Assembly (NCBI RefSeq): GCF_009223885.1
Contig: NZ_CP045144.1
Span: forward strand, 3,832,001-3,896,000
Length of the DNA: 64,000 bases
From: Ancylobacter sp. TS-1
GTDB taxonomy: Bacteria; Pseudomonadota; Alphaproteobacteria; Rhizobiales; Xanthobacteraceae
Direction: 5' to 3'
A program made the translations under genes and the position numbers. Shown in pieces: positions 18,234 to 26,366 of this stretch. The notes under the pieces are model-generated. The model saw only the letters and a program-made list of their open reading frames with translations. It was not told where the DNA came from and did no database searches. Positions within the stretch are counted from its first letter, which is position 1; every line of letters begins with the position of its first letter.

Positions 18234-18923
18234 CTACTGGCGGTCGAGCAGCTTGCGCTCCACCGTCTGCAGATGGCTGCGCATCGCGGCGGCCGCGCCG
18301 GCGATGTCGCGATGCTCGATGGCGTCGACGATGGCCTCGTGCTCGGCGAAGCTGTGATGGTCCGGCAGCGGCTTGAGCGGCTCGGTGCGCAGCCGTCCCC
18401 ATGTCACGGCCCGGCGCACGGCGTTCAGCGTGTCGAACAGGCCGAGCAGCAGGGTGTTCTGGCTGGCCTCGGCGATGGTGCGGTGAAGGCGCGTGTCCCA
18501 CGCCTCGTACTGGCGCCAGGTCTCGGCCTGCCGCGAGCGTGCGAGGCACATGCGCATCTCGGCGATGTCGGCGGGCGTGGCGGTGAAGGCGGCGGCGCGG
18601 GCGATTTCCGGCTCCATCACGATGCGCGCGCGCATGACCTCGGCCGGGTTGCTGCGCCGTGCGAGCGCGGCGATGTCGGCGAAGGTGTCGAGCGGCCGGC
18701 TGCCCATGAAGGTGCCCTTGCCGACATGGCGCCAGAGCTGGCCTTCCGCCTCCAGCACGTCGAGCGCCTTGCGCAGCTCGGCGCGCGAGACCCCCAGCGC
18801 CGCCGACAATTCGCGCTCGGGCGGCAGGCGGCCATCGTCGGGCAGGTCGATCTGGGCGAGGTATCCGCGCAGCTGGGTGACAATTCCCTTTTCCAGATGC
18901 GCGTCGGCAGGAGGCGTAAGCAT
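18234..18923 (-). CDS. FadR-subfamily GntR regulator
   Basis: 229-aa GntR regulator. The winged helix is at the N-terminus (LPPERELSAALGVSRAELRKALDVLEAEG, interrupted only by normal family spacing), and an all-helical FCD ligand domain follows. ATG 18923 is preferred to the longer TTG 18959 frame because that extension would run through a palindromic operator. Divergent from the NitT/TauT ABC operon, it is its likely regulator. FCD-domain regulators usually respond to carboxylic acids, consistent with an operon containing a fumarylacetoacetate-hydrolase-type enzyme. Confidence 0.9.
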   Translation of the reverse strand: MLTPPADAHLEKGIVTQLRGYLAQIDLPDDGRLPPERELSAALGVSRAELRKALDVLEAEGQLWRHVGKGTFMGSRPLDTFADIAALARRSNPAEVMRARIVMEPEIARAAAFTATPADIAEMRMCLARSRQAETWRQYEAWDTRLHRTIAEASQNTLLLGLFDTLNAVRRAVTWGRLRTEPLKPLPDHHSFAEHEAIVDAIEHRDIAGAAAAMRSHLQTVERKLLDRQ

Positions 18924-18936
18924 GGATGTCCGGCTC

Positions 18937-18988
18937 AACCAAAGTTCGAATTGGTTCAATCTATGAAGCGTGCATACGGCGCGGTCAA
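18937..18988 (-). promoter_or_regulatory. Promoter and operator of the FadR-type regulator
   Basis: On the minus strand, TTGACC (18988-18983), 17 nt, then CATAGA (18965-18960) forms a sigma-70-like promoter. AACCAA-N8-TTGGTT at 18937-18956 lies just downstream of the -10, at the expected transcription start. A repressor site there would give autoregulation. Confidence 0.55.
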
Positions 18989-19000
18989 GCCATTCCGCCC

Positions 19001-19043
19001 TTGACCGACCTGTCTAGCCAATATAAACCAAAATGAAATTGGT
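19001..19043 (+). promoter_or_regulatory. Promoter and operator of the NitT/TauT ABC operon
   Basis: TTGACC at 19001-19006 and TATAAA at 19022-19027 (15-nt spacer) resemble a sigma-70 promoter. AACCAA-N7-TTGGT at 19026-19043 overlaps the -10 and repeats the sequence found in front of the divergent regulator. This is probably the same operator. Confidence 0.5.
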
Positions 19044-19103
19044 ATCCAACCTCGCGGGTTGGTCAGCGGCGGATTCAACCGCCCCGCTCATGGGAGACTG
19101 GAA

Positions 19104-20108
19104 ATGCTCAAGGACTTTACGAGGAGATTGCGCGGTCTTTCCGGCACGGCCCTGGCCGTCGGATTCGGACTGGCCCTCGCGGCGGCGTCGCAGGCGGAGG
19201 CGAAGGTCCGCGTCGCCTATGGCGACATTGCGAGCGTCGAGAACCTGCATCTTCTGGCGGCCTTCGAACTGGCCAAGCAGAAGGGCGTCGAGATCGAGAT
19301 GACGTACCTCAAGTCCGAGGACATCGCCGCGCAGGCGGTGGTGAGCGGACAGGCCGACATCGGCGTCGGCGGCCCCTACGCCCTGATGCAGAAGGTGAAG
19401 GTGCCGGTGCGCATCTTCCTTCAGCTTTCCACGCTGCGCTTCTACCCGGCCGTGAACGCCGAGTTCTACAAGACGTGGAAGGATCTCAACGGTCAGGAAG
19501 TCGCGGTGCATTCGCGCGGCTCGGGCACCGAGGCGATCATGAAGCTGATGGAGGACAAGCAGGGCATCAAGTTCTCCAAGATCAGCTACATCCCCGGCTC
19601 CGAGGTGCGCACGGGCGCGCTGCTGCAGGGCAATGTGAAGGCGACGATCGTGGATTCGGCGGGTCGCCGCCTGCTGCAGGAAAAGGCGCCCGGCAAGTTC
19701 ATCATCCTGCCGCTCGACGGCGTGAACGCCACCGACGAGGCGCTGTTCGCCCGCCAGGACTTTCTCGACAAGAATCCGAAGGACGTCGACGTCATCGTCG
19801 AGTCGGTGCTGACCACCTGGCGCGAGGTGACGAAGAACCCGGCGATCGTCGCCGAGTGGCGCGCCAAGTACAAGCTGCTGCCCGATCTGCCGGCCGATCA
19901 GGTGGCGGAGATCACGCCCTATTTCACCGAGCTGGCGCAGGGCAAGGCGTTCCCGCCCAATGGCGGCGGCGAGGCGGCGGCTAAGGACGACTTCGCCTTC
20001 TACACCCTCTCCGGCCAACTCCAGGGCGATCCCGCGAGCCTCAAGGTCGAGGATTTCTGGGCGCTCGAGCCGCTGAATCGCGCGCTCGGCAAGGTCGGCA
20101 CCAACTGA
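19104..20108 (+). CDS. NitT/TauT-family ABC substrate-binding protein
   Basis: 334-aa periplasmic binding protein. The signal peptide has basic FTRRLRG then a hydrophobic core, with cleavage expected after QAEA. The mature part opens VRVAYGDIASVENLHLL and has the GQADIGVGGPYALMQ block typical of binding proteins for nitrate, sulfonates, thiamin-precursor analogues and aromatic acids. ATG 19104 is preceded by GGGAGA six nt upstream. It heads an operon of SBP, permease, ATPase, permease and FAH-type hydrolase. The ligand is unknown; a carboxylate degraded through an acylpyruvate-like intermediate is suggested by the last gene. Confidence 0.88.
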   Translation: MLKDFTRRLRGLSGTALAVGFGLALAAASQAEAKVRVAYGDIASVENLHLLAAFELAKQKGVEIEMTYLKSEDIAAQAVVSGQADIGVGGPYALMQKVKVPVRIFLQLSTLRFYPAVNAEFYKTWKDLNGQEVAVHSRGSGTEAIMKLMEDKQGIKFSKISYIPGSEVRTGALLQGNVKATIVDSAGRRLLQEKAPGKFIILPLDGVNATDEALFARQDFLDKNPKDVDVIVESVLTTWREVTKNPAIVAEWRAKYKLLPDLPADQVAEITPYFTELAQGKAFPPNGGGEAAAKDDFAFYTLSGQLQGDPASLKVEDFWALEPLNRALGKVGTN

Positions 20109-20118
20109 GGCCGGGGGG

Positions 20119-20949
20119 ATGACCTTCCCGGCGCAGGCGAACGGCTCCCCTCGGGCCGTTCGCCCCTCCGAGGCTTCCTTCATCTGGAGGAAGCTCTCGG
20201 AGCACCGCACGGCCCTCTGGCGCACCGCGTCGATCGGCCTGTTCTTCCTCATCTGGGAAATCGCCGGCCGCATACCGATCAGCTTCGCCTTCCCGACCTT
20301 TCTGGAGACGCTGCGCGCCTTCGTGACGATGACGCTCGATGGCTCCTTCGTCGCCGCCTATGCGCAGACGCTGCAGCCGCTCGTCATCGGTATCGCGATC
20401 TCCGCCCTCATCGGCATCGGGCTCGGCATCGTCATGGGCCTCTCGCGCTTCGCCGAGTGGCTGGTGGCGCCGGTCTTCATCGTCGTGCAGGCCGCGCCCA
20501 TGGCCGCGCTGATCCCGCTCATCACCTTCGTCTACGGCATCGGCCTGGTGTCGAAGACGCTGGCGGTGATCATGCTCGCCCTGCCGGTGATCGCGCTCAA
20601 CGGCTACAAGGCGGTGCGCAATGCCAATCCGTCATTGGTTGCGATGTGCTACTCGTTCCAGGGCACATGGTGGCAGCGCATCACCAAGATCATCATACCG
20701 GACGCCAGCCCGGTCATCTTCGCGGGGCTGCGGCTGGGTCTGGCCGCCGGTTTCATCGGCGTCATCCTCGCCGAACTGCTGATCACCCCGACAGGCATCG
20801 GCGATCTCATCACCTATCACCGCTCGGTGGCGGACTACCCGGAAATGTACGCCGCGGTGGTCTCCATCATCCTCGTGTCCACCCTCACGCTCGCCGCGCT
20901 TGAGGCTTTCGAGCTTCGCGTGCTGCGTCCCGAGAAGAGGAAGTCCTGA
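20119..20949 (+). CDS. ABC transporter permease (NitT/TauT type)
   Basis: 276-aa inner-membrane permease with about six spans and the BPD_transp_1 coupling-loop region (ALPVIALNGYKAVRNANPS, then GLRLGLAAGFIGVILAELL). The first 30 residues are a hydrophilic N-terminal extension. It begins 10 nt after the binding-protein stop and is followed after 2 nt by the ATPase. Together with the permease at 21770 it forms a heterodimeric membrane domain, whereas many NitT/TauT systems use a single permease gene. Confidence 0.9.
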   Translation: MTFPAQANGSPRAVRPSEASFIWRKLSEHRTALWRTASIGLFFLIWEIAGRIPISFAFPTFLETLRAFVTMTLDGSFVAAYAQTLQPLVIGIAISALIGIGLGIVMGLSRFAEWLVAPVFIVVQAAPMAALIPLITFVYGIGLVSKTLAVIMLALPVIALNGYKAVRNANPSLVAMCYSFQGTWWQRITKIIIPDASPVIFAGLRLGLAAGFIGVILAELLITPTGIGDLITYHRSVADYPEMYAAVVSIILVSTLTLAALEAFELRVLRPEKRKS

Positions 20950-20951
20950 AC

Positions 20952-21758
20952 ATGCGGAACATCACCGCCGAGGCGGCCACCGCCGCCACCCGGACCGCCG
21001 GCTCCGACGTCGCCGTCGAGGTCCGGGGCATCTGCAAAATGTATAACGAGGTCGAGGCGCTGCGCTCCATCGACCTCGACTTCCCCGCCGGCAAGCTCAC
21101 CACGCTGCTCGGGCCTTCCGGCTGCGGCAAGACCACGCTGCTCAAGATCATCGCCGGCCTCATCCCGGCGACGGCGGGCGAGATCCGCGTGAACGGCAAG
21201 ACCGTCACCGGCCCCGGCCCCGAGCGCGCCTTCGTCTTCCAGGACTTCGCGCTGATGCCTTGGGCGACGGTGATGCGCAACGTCGCCTTCGGCCTCGAAC
21301 TGAAGGGCATGGGCAAGGACGAGCGCCAGGCGATCGCCCATAAATACATCGCCGAGGTCGGCCTCTCCGGCTTCGAGAGCAAGTTCCCGCACGAGCTTTC
21401 CGGCGGCATGCGCCAGCGTGTCGGCCTCGCCCGCGCCTTCGCGGTGAACGCCGACGTGCTCCTCCTCGACGAGCCGTTCTCGGCGGTGGACGAGCAGAAC
21501 CGCCGCAAGTTCCAGGAGGACCTGCTCGAACTGGTGGAGAAGGAGAAGAAGACCTTCATCTTCGTCACCCATTCCATCGAGGAGGCGGTCTACTGCTCGG
21601 ACCGCATCGTCATCCTGTCGCGCCGGCCCGGCCGCATCGCGCAGATCATCGAGCCGGAGATCGACCGCTCCGCCTCTCCCGACGCCATCCGCCGCGACCA
21701 GGGCTATCTCGACACCGTCGAGGAGATCTGGCAGGGCCTCAAGCGCTACGTCGACTAG
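20952..21758 (+). CDS. ABC transporter ATP-binding protein (NitT/TauT type)
   Basis: 268-aa nucleotide-binding subunit. Walker A is GPSGCGKTT (residues 54-62), the Q-loop is in FVFQDFALMPW, the ABC signature is LSGGMRQRV, Walker B is VLLLDEPFSAVD, and the switch histidine is in FVTHSIEEA. All elements are intact. The FQDFALMPWATV sequence is typical of nitrate/sulfonate-family ATPases. It is cytoplasmic and partners the two permeases on either side. Confidence 0.94.
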   Translation: MRNITAEAATAATRTAGSDVAVEVRGICKMYNEVEALRSIDLDFPAGKLTTLLGPSGCGKTTLLKIIAGLIPATAGEIRVNGKTVTGPGPERAFVFQDFALMPWATVMRNVAFGLELKGMGKDERQAIAHKYIAEVGLSGFESKFPHELSGGMRQRVGLARAFAVNADVLLLDEPFSAVDEQNRRKFQEDLLELVEKEKKTFIFVTHSIEEAVYCSDRIVILSRRPGRIAQIIEPEIDRSASPDAIRRDQGYLDTVEEIWQGLKRYVD

Positions 21759-21769
21759 GGGAGGACGGC

Positions 21770-22522
21770 ATGACCCTTTTCGGTTTTCGCGTCCCGATGA
21801 TGGCCTCGCTGGTTGTCTGGTGCGTCGTGTGGGAGATCGTGGGGCGCTCCGGGGCGATGTTCCTCATTCCCCCGCTCTCGAATGTGCTGGTGGCGGCCGT
21901 GGCGCTGGTGCAGACCGGCACCTGGCAGGCGGCGGCGCTCACCACACTGAACAGCTTCCTCGTCGGAATGGCGTTCGCGATCGTCGCCGGCGTCGCCATC
22001 GGCGTGCTCATGGGGCGCTCGAAGACGGCGGACAACCTGCTCGGCATCTGGGTGAACATCTTCGTCTCGGCGCCGCTCTCGGCGCTGGTGCCGGTGCTGA
22101 TGATCCTGTTCGGCATGGGCGAGACCACCGTCGTCGTCACCGTCTTCCTGTTCGCGGTCTGGATCATCGTGCTGGACACGCGGGCCGGCGTTCAGGGCGT
22201 GCCGCCCTCGCTGATCGAGATGGGCCGCAGCTACGGCGCCTCGCGCGCCACGCTCTATGGCAAGATCATCCTTCTGGCCGCGCTGCCGGAAATCCTCGCC
22301 GGCATCCGGCTTGGCGTGGTGCGCGGCGTGAAGGGCGTGGTGATCGGCCAGTTGCTGGTGTCGATCATCGGCTATGGCGAGTTGTTCGAGCTTTACTCGC
22401 GCAATTTCGACATGGAAAACTTCTGGGCACTGACGATCATCCTCTTCGCTGCGGCGATGGGATTGTCGGCCCTGATCGAAAGCATTGAAAAACGCGTCGA
22501 CTATTATGCAGGAGTACGCTGA
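21770..22522 (+). CDS. ABC transporter permease (NitT/TauT type, second subunit)
   Basis: 250-aa inner-membrane permease with about six helices and the family coupling region (SLIEMGRSYGASRATLYGKI, then GIRLGVVRGVKGVVIGQLL). It begins 11 nt after the ATPase stop. Its last base is shared with the first base of the hydrolase gene (A of the downstream ATG), so the two are tightly coupled. It probably pairs with the permease at 20119. Confidence 0.9.
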   Translation: MTLFGFRVPMMASLVVWCVVWEIVGRSGAMFLIPPLSNVLVAAVALVQTGTWQAAALTTLNSFLVGMAFAIVAGVAIGVLMGRSKTADNLLGIWVNIFVSAPLSALVPVLMILFGMGETTVVVTVFLFAVWIIVLDTRAGVQGVPPSLIEMGRSYGASRATLYGKIILLAALPEILAGIRLGVVRGVKGVVIGQLLVSIIGYGELFELYSRNFDMENFWALTIILFAAAMGLSALIESIEKRVDYYAGVR

Positions 22523-23226
22523 TGAACGCGCCCATCGATAATTCCGCCTACGTGATCACGCCTCCTGGCATTCCGACGCTTCCCGTCGAAGGCTCGGACA
22601 AGCTGTTCCCGATCCACCGCATCTACTGTGTCGGCCGCAACTACGCCGAGCACGCCATCGAAATGGGGCACGATCCCGACAAGGAGCCGCCCTTCTTCTT
22701 CCAGAAGAACCCCGACAACGTCATTACCGACGGCACCTTCCCCTATCCCGACAAGTCGAAGGACGTGCATTACGAGCTCGAAATGCTCGTCGCCATCGGC
22801 AAGGGCGGCGTCAACATCCCGGTCGAGAAGGCGATGGAGCACGTCTGGGGCTACGGCATCGGGCTCGACATGACCCGTCGCGACCTGCAGGGCGAGGCCA
22901 AGAAGCTCGGCCGCCCGTGGGAAGTGGGCAAGGCGTTCGAGGCCTCCGCGCCCTGTTCGGCGCTGGTGCCGGCGGCGAAGATCGGCCATCCCACCGACGG
23001 CAAGGTGTGGCTGAACGTGAACGGCACCCCGCGCCAGCTCGGCGACCTCAACCAGATGATCTGGAAGGTGCCGGAGATGATCTCCTACCTCTCCGGCCTG
23101 TTCGTGCTCCAGCCGGGCGACGTCATCATGTCCGGCACGCCGGCCGGCGTCGGCGCCATCGTGCGCGGCGACCTGCTCGAAGGCGGGGTCGACGGCGTCG
23201 GCACCCTGACCGTCAAGGTGGTCTGA
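22522..23226 (+). CDS. Fumarylacetoacetate hydrolase family protein (fumarylpyruvate hydrolase-like)
   Basis: 234-aa single-domain FAH-fold enzyme. [16 protein letters not shown] is the classic N-terminal block, followed by the metal-binding [26 protein letters not shown] and the C-terminal [11 protein letters not shown]. Family members cleave C-C bonds in acylpyruvates such as fumarylpyruvate, or decarboxylate oxaloacetate. The sequence is closest to fumarylpyruvate/maleylpyruvate hydrolases, but no gentisate dioxygenase or isomerase is present here. It is the last gene of the ABC operon, so it probably acts on a breakdown product of the imported compound. Confidence 0.88.
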   Translation: MNAPIDNSAYVITPPGIPTLPVEGSDKLFPIHRIYCVGRNYAEHAIEMGHDPDKEPPFFFQKNPDNVITDGTFPYPDKSKDVHYELEMLVAIGKGGVNIPVEKAMEHVWGYGIGLDMTRRDLQGEAKKLGRPWEVGKAFEASAPCSALVPAAKIGHPTDGKVWLNVNGTPRQLGDLNQMIWKVPEMISYLSGLFVLQPGDVIMSGTPAGVGAIVRGDLLEGGVDGVGTLTVKVV

Positions 23227-23241
23227 GGTTCGTTCAGGCGT

Positions 23242-23265
23242 ACCCCGGCGGCGCGCCGCCGGGGT
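23242..23265. repeat. Perfect 24-bp GC palindrome
   Basis: A perfect inverted repeat with no unpaired centre (half-site ACCCCGGCGGCG) lies 15 nt after the hydrolase stop and about 30 nt before the icd start. It can form a strong stem and probably ends or protects the ABC-operon mRNA. No T-tract follows. Confidence 0.6.
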
Positions 23266-23296
23266 CGTCCGCGACGTGGTTTTCAGGAGCGTTCCG

Positions 23297-24510
23297 GTGG
23301 CAAAGATCAAAGTGGCAAACCCCGTCGTCGAGCTCGACGGGGACGAGATGACGCGCATCATCTGGGGGCTGATCAAGGACAAGCTGATCCACCCCTATCT
23401 CAACATCGATCTCGAATATTACGACCTCGGCGTCGAGAACCGCGACGCGACCGACGATCAGGTCACGGTGGATGCCGCGCACGCGATCAAGCGGGTGGGT
23501 GTGGGCATCAAATGCGCCACCATCACCCCCGATGCCGGCCGCGTTGAAGAATTCGGCCTCAAGAAGATGTGGCGCTCGCCGAACGGCACCATCCGCAACA
23601 TCCTCGGCGGCGTGATCTTCCGCGAGCCGATCATCTGCAAGAACGTACCGCGCCTCGTGCCCGGCTGGACGCAGCCGATCATCGTCGGCCGCCACGCCTT
23701 CGGCGACCAGTACCGCGCCACCGACTTCCTGTTCCCGGGCAAGGGCACGCTCTCGATCAAGTTCGTCGGCGACGACGGGCAGGTCATCGAGCACGAGGTC
23801 TACAAGGCCCCGGGCGCCGGCGTCGCCATGGCGATGTACAATCTCGACGAGGCGATCGTCGAATTCGCCCGCGCCTCGCTCAATTACGGCCTTGCCCGGC
23901 GCTATCCGGTCTACCTCTCCACCAAGGACACCATCCTCAAGCAGTATGACGGCCGCTTCCGCAGGATCTTCGAGGAGATCTATGCCAGCGAGTTCAAGGC
24001 CGAGTTCGAGAAGCACAAGATCTGGTACGAGCACCGGCTGATCGACGACATGGTGGCTTCGGCGCTGAAATGGTCGGGCGGCTATGTCTGGGCCTGCAAG
24101 AACTATGACGGCGACGTGCAGTCCGACATCGTGGCGCAGGGCTTCGGCTCGCTGGGTCTGATGACCTCGGTACTGATGACCCCGGACGGCCGCACGCTGG
24201 AATCGGAAGCGGCCCACGGCACGGTGACGCGCCACTATCGCGAGCACCAGAAGGGCAAGGAGACCTCGACCAACTCCATCGCCTCGATCTTCGCCTGGAC
24301 ACGCGGCCTCGCCCATCGCGCCAAGCTCGACGACAATGCCGACCTCGCCGCCTTTGCGAGCACGCTGGAGAAGGTGTGCGTCGACACGGTGGAGGGCGGC
24401 GACATGACCAAGGACCTCGACTCCTCGTGGGCCCGGACCAGAAATGGCTGTCGACCACCGGCTTCATCGACCGGATCGACCAGAATCTGAAGCTGGCAAT
24501 GGCGGGCTGA
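23297..24510 (+). CDS. icd: NADP-dependent isocitrate dehydrogenase, frame broken near the 3' end
   Basis: TCA-cycle enzyme converting isocitrate to 2-oxoglutarate, of the dimeric eukaryote-like type of about 405 aa used by alphaproteobacteria. It starts at GTG 23297 (AGGAG seven nt upstream) with [20 protein letters not shown]. The blocks LDKMTKD-like end (GGDMTKDL), [20 protein letters not shown] and [20 protein letters not shown] are intact. After GDMTKDL, around 24419-24426, the frame shifts and the first frame ends at 24490 with a nonsense tail. The other frame carries the canonical C-terminus ([14 protein letters not shown], then [14 protein letters not shown]) to the stop at 24508-24510. 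One missing base explains it: GACTCCTC has 8 nt where 9 are expected for Ala-Leu-Leu. Confidence 0.9.
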
Positions 24511-24540
24511 TCGCCTCCTGATCGCCTCGCATGGATGGAG

Positions 24541-24574
24541 ACGGGCGGGGCGGCGGCGGGCCGCGCCCGCCCGT
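24541..24574 (+). terminator. Hairpin after icd
   Basis: ACGGGCGGG and CCCGCCCGT pair perfectly at the base of a GC-rich hairpin with inner pairing, followed by TTGCGTT. It lies 30 nt after the restored icd stop, as a likely terminator. Confidence 0.55.
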
Positions 24575-24653
24575 TTGCGTTCCGACGGCCTGCCGCGCCG
24601 CCTCCCACCCCCGGTTCGGGCGTCACGCCCTTGCGCCCCGGTCCGCGATCTGG

Positions 24654-24667
24654 TTTGTTATAACAAA
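24654..24667. promoter_or_regulatory. Palindromic operator before the GntR gene
   Basis: TTTGTTATAACAAA is a perfect 14-bp palindrome ending 32 nt before the GntR start codon. Its core TGTTATAACA recurs at 25446-25455 before the dehydratase operon. A-T symmetric sites of this type are typical of FCD-domain GntR repressors. Confidence 0.65.
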
Positions 24668-24699
24668 TAGCGGTCGCGGAATCGGAAAGGCCCGGGTGC

Positions 24700-25389
24700 A
24701 TGAAGCTGCAGCAACTCTTTCAGGAGCCGTTGCACGAACAGGCCTATGCCGCACTGCGGGAAGCCTTGCGGACCGGGCGTTTCAAGCCCGGACAGGCGAT
24801 GACGATCCGCGGGCTCGGCAAGGATCTGGGCATCTCGGCGACACCCGTGCGCGAGGCGTTGCAGCGCCTCATCGCCTCGCAGGCGCTGCAATTGCAGCCC
24901 AACCGCACCATCATCGTGCCGGTGCTCACCCGCCGCCGTTTCCAGGAGATCACCAAGGTCCGGGTGCGGCTGGAAGGGCTGGCGGCGCTCGAGGCGGCGC
25001 CGCGCCTCACCGGCCGCGACATCGCCGAGCTGGAGGCCCTGTCGGCGGCGATGACGGCGGATATCCGCGACCGGCGCTTCAACGACTATCTCGCTAATAA
25101 TGAGCGGTTCCATTTCCGCATCTATGAGGCATCGGGCATGGGTTTCCTGCGCGAACTCATTGATCTTGCTTGGCTTCAGACGGGGCCTTGGCTGAACGCG
25201 CTGGCTAGCGAGGGGCGCTTCCACGCCATCGCCAACACCGTTCACGATGAAATCATCGGCCTTGCCTCGGCCGGCGACGCCAATGGCGTGAGCGAAGCGG
25301 TGCAACGCGATATTCTCGAAGCCGCGCGCCTGCTCATGCGCTTCCTCGACGACGAGGAGGACATCCGCCCGCTGGCCGTGGCCGGCTAG
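24700..25389 (+). CDS. GntR-family regulator (FCD type) of the dehydratase operon
   Basis: 229-aa GntR regulator. The N-terminal winged helix includes ALREALRTGRFKPGQAMTIR and LGISATPVREALQRLIASQ, and the C-terminal FCD domain is helical with metal/ligand residues of the usual kind (NERFHFRIYEAS and an H near NTVHDEIIG). Length is normal. It sits directly upstream of and co-oriented with the ABC/diol dehydratase operon. The same palindrome core precedes both, so it most likely represses itself and that operon until a pathway ligand binds. The ligand is unknown. Confidence 0.9.
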   Translation: MKLQQLFQEPLHEQAYAALREALRTGRFKPGQAMTIRGLGKDLGISATPVREALQRLIASQALQLQPNRTIIVPVLTRRRFQEITKVRVRLEGLAALEAAPRLTGRDIAELEALSAAMTADIRDRRFNDYLANNERFHFRIYEASGMGFLRELIDLAWLQTGPWLNALASEGRFHAIANTVHDEIIGLASAGDANGVSEAVQRDILEAARLLMRFLDDEEDIRPLAVAG

Positions 25390-25418
25390 GGCTAGACCGT
25401 CGACGGGCGATTTTTCGC

Positions 25419-25462
25419 TTGCCACGGCCGCTACGTGCCCAATATTGTTATAACATATAACA
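25419..25462 (+). promoter_or_regulatory. Promoter and GntR operator of the diol dehydratase operon
   Basis: TTGCCA (25419-25424) and TATTGT (25443-25448, 18-nt spacer) form a possible sigma-70 promoter. The palindrome TGTTATAACA at 25446-25455 overlaps the -10, and an extra ATAACA half-site ends at 25462. This geometry fits repression by the upstream GntR protein. Confidence 0.55.
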
Positions 25463-25484
25463 TCGATCGCAGCGGAGACCCAGG

Positions 25485-26309
25485 ATGGTCGGCGAGTCTC
25501 GATGGGTGCAGTGGGCATCCCACCTCATTCTGGGCAGCGCCTCGGCGATGGTGCTGCTGCCGCTGGTGTGGGTCCTGCGCACCTCCTTCGCCGACAAGGT
25601 GGTGGCCTATCAGATGCCGCCCGACCTGTTCTTCGCGCCCACGCTCGACAATTACCGCGACGTGCTGCTGCGCTTCGATTTCGGCTCCTTCTTCCTGAAC
25701 AGCCTGATCGTCGCGCTGCTCACCACCGCCATCGCCCTGCTGCTCGGCGCGCTCGCCGCCTATGCGATCGACCGCTTCCGCACCGGCGGGGCGGTGATGC
25801 CGCTGGCCATACTCGCCACGCAGATGATGCCGCCCATCGTCCTCGTCATTCCGTTTTTTCTCATCTTCAAGCGGCTCGGCCTCGCCGACAGCCATGCCGG
25901 CCTCGTCATCACCTACCTGACCTTCAACCTGCCCTATGTGGTCTGGCTGCTGGTGAGCTTCTTCAAGCGGGTGCCGCGCGAGCTTGACGAGGCGGCGCTG
26001 ATCGACGGTGCCGGCCCGTTCACCGTGTTCTGGCGCATCGTGCTGCCGGCGGCGCTGCCGGGCATCGGCGCGGCGGCGGTGCTCTCCTTCGTGCTGTGCT
26101 GGAACGAGTTCCTGTTCGCCCTGATGCTCACCGGACAGCAGACCAAGACGCTGCCGGTCGCCATTTCCAGCCTGGTGACGCAACAGGGCACGGCCATCGG
26201 CGCGGTGTGCGCCTCCACCATGCTCGCCATCGCGCCGATGGTGCTCATCTACTTCGCGATCCGAAAGCTTCTCGTTGCCGGGCTCAGCCTCGGCGCGGTG
26301 AAGGGCTGA
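25485..26309 (+). CDS. Carbohydrate/polyol ABC permease (MalG type)
   Basis: 274-aa inner-membrane permease with six helices and the EAA-type coupling loop PRELDEAALIDGAGPFTVFW, then the conserved VLCWNEFLFALML. It belongs to the MalG/SmoG branch of sugar and polyol importers. The gene order is unusual: this inner permease comes first, before the binding protein, and the MalF-type partner follows at 27745. It has its own operator-controlled promoter, so it is the first gene of the operon running to 35656. Confidence 0.9.
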   Translation: MVGESRWVQWASHLILGSASAMVLLPLVWVLRTSFADKVVAYQMPPDLFFAPTLDNYRDVLLRFDFGSFFLNSLIVALLTTAIALLLGALAAYAIDRFRTGGAVMPLAILATQMMPPIVLVIPFFLIFKRLGLADSHAGLVITYLTFNLPYVVWLLVSFFKRVPRELDEAALIDGAGPFTVFWRIVLPAALPGIGAAAVLSFVLCWNEFLFALMLTGQQTKTLPVAISSLVTQQGTAIGAVCASTMLAIAPMVLIYFAIRKLLVAGLSLGAVKG

Positions 26310-26366
26310 CGAACAAGCCCGACCGGACAAACCGGCCTTCCAGCCTCACGACAAAAGGGAACTGTC

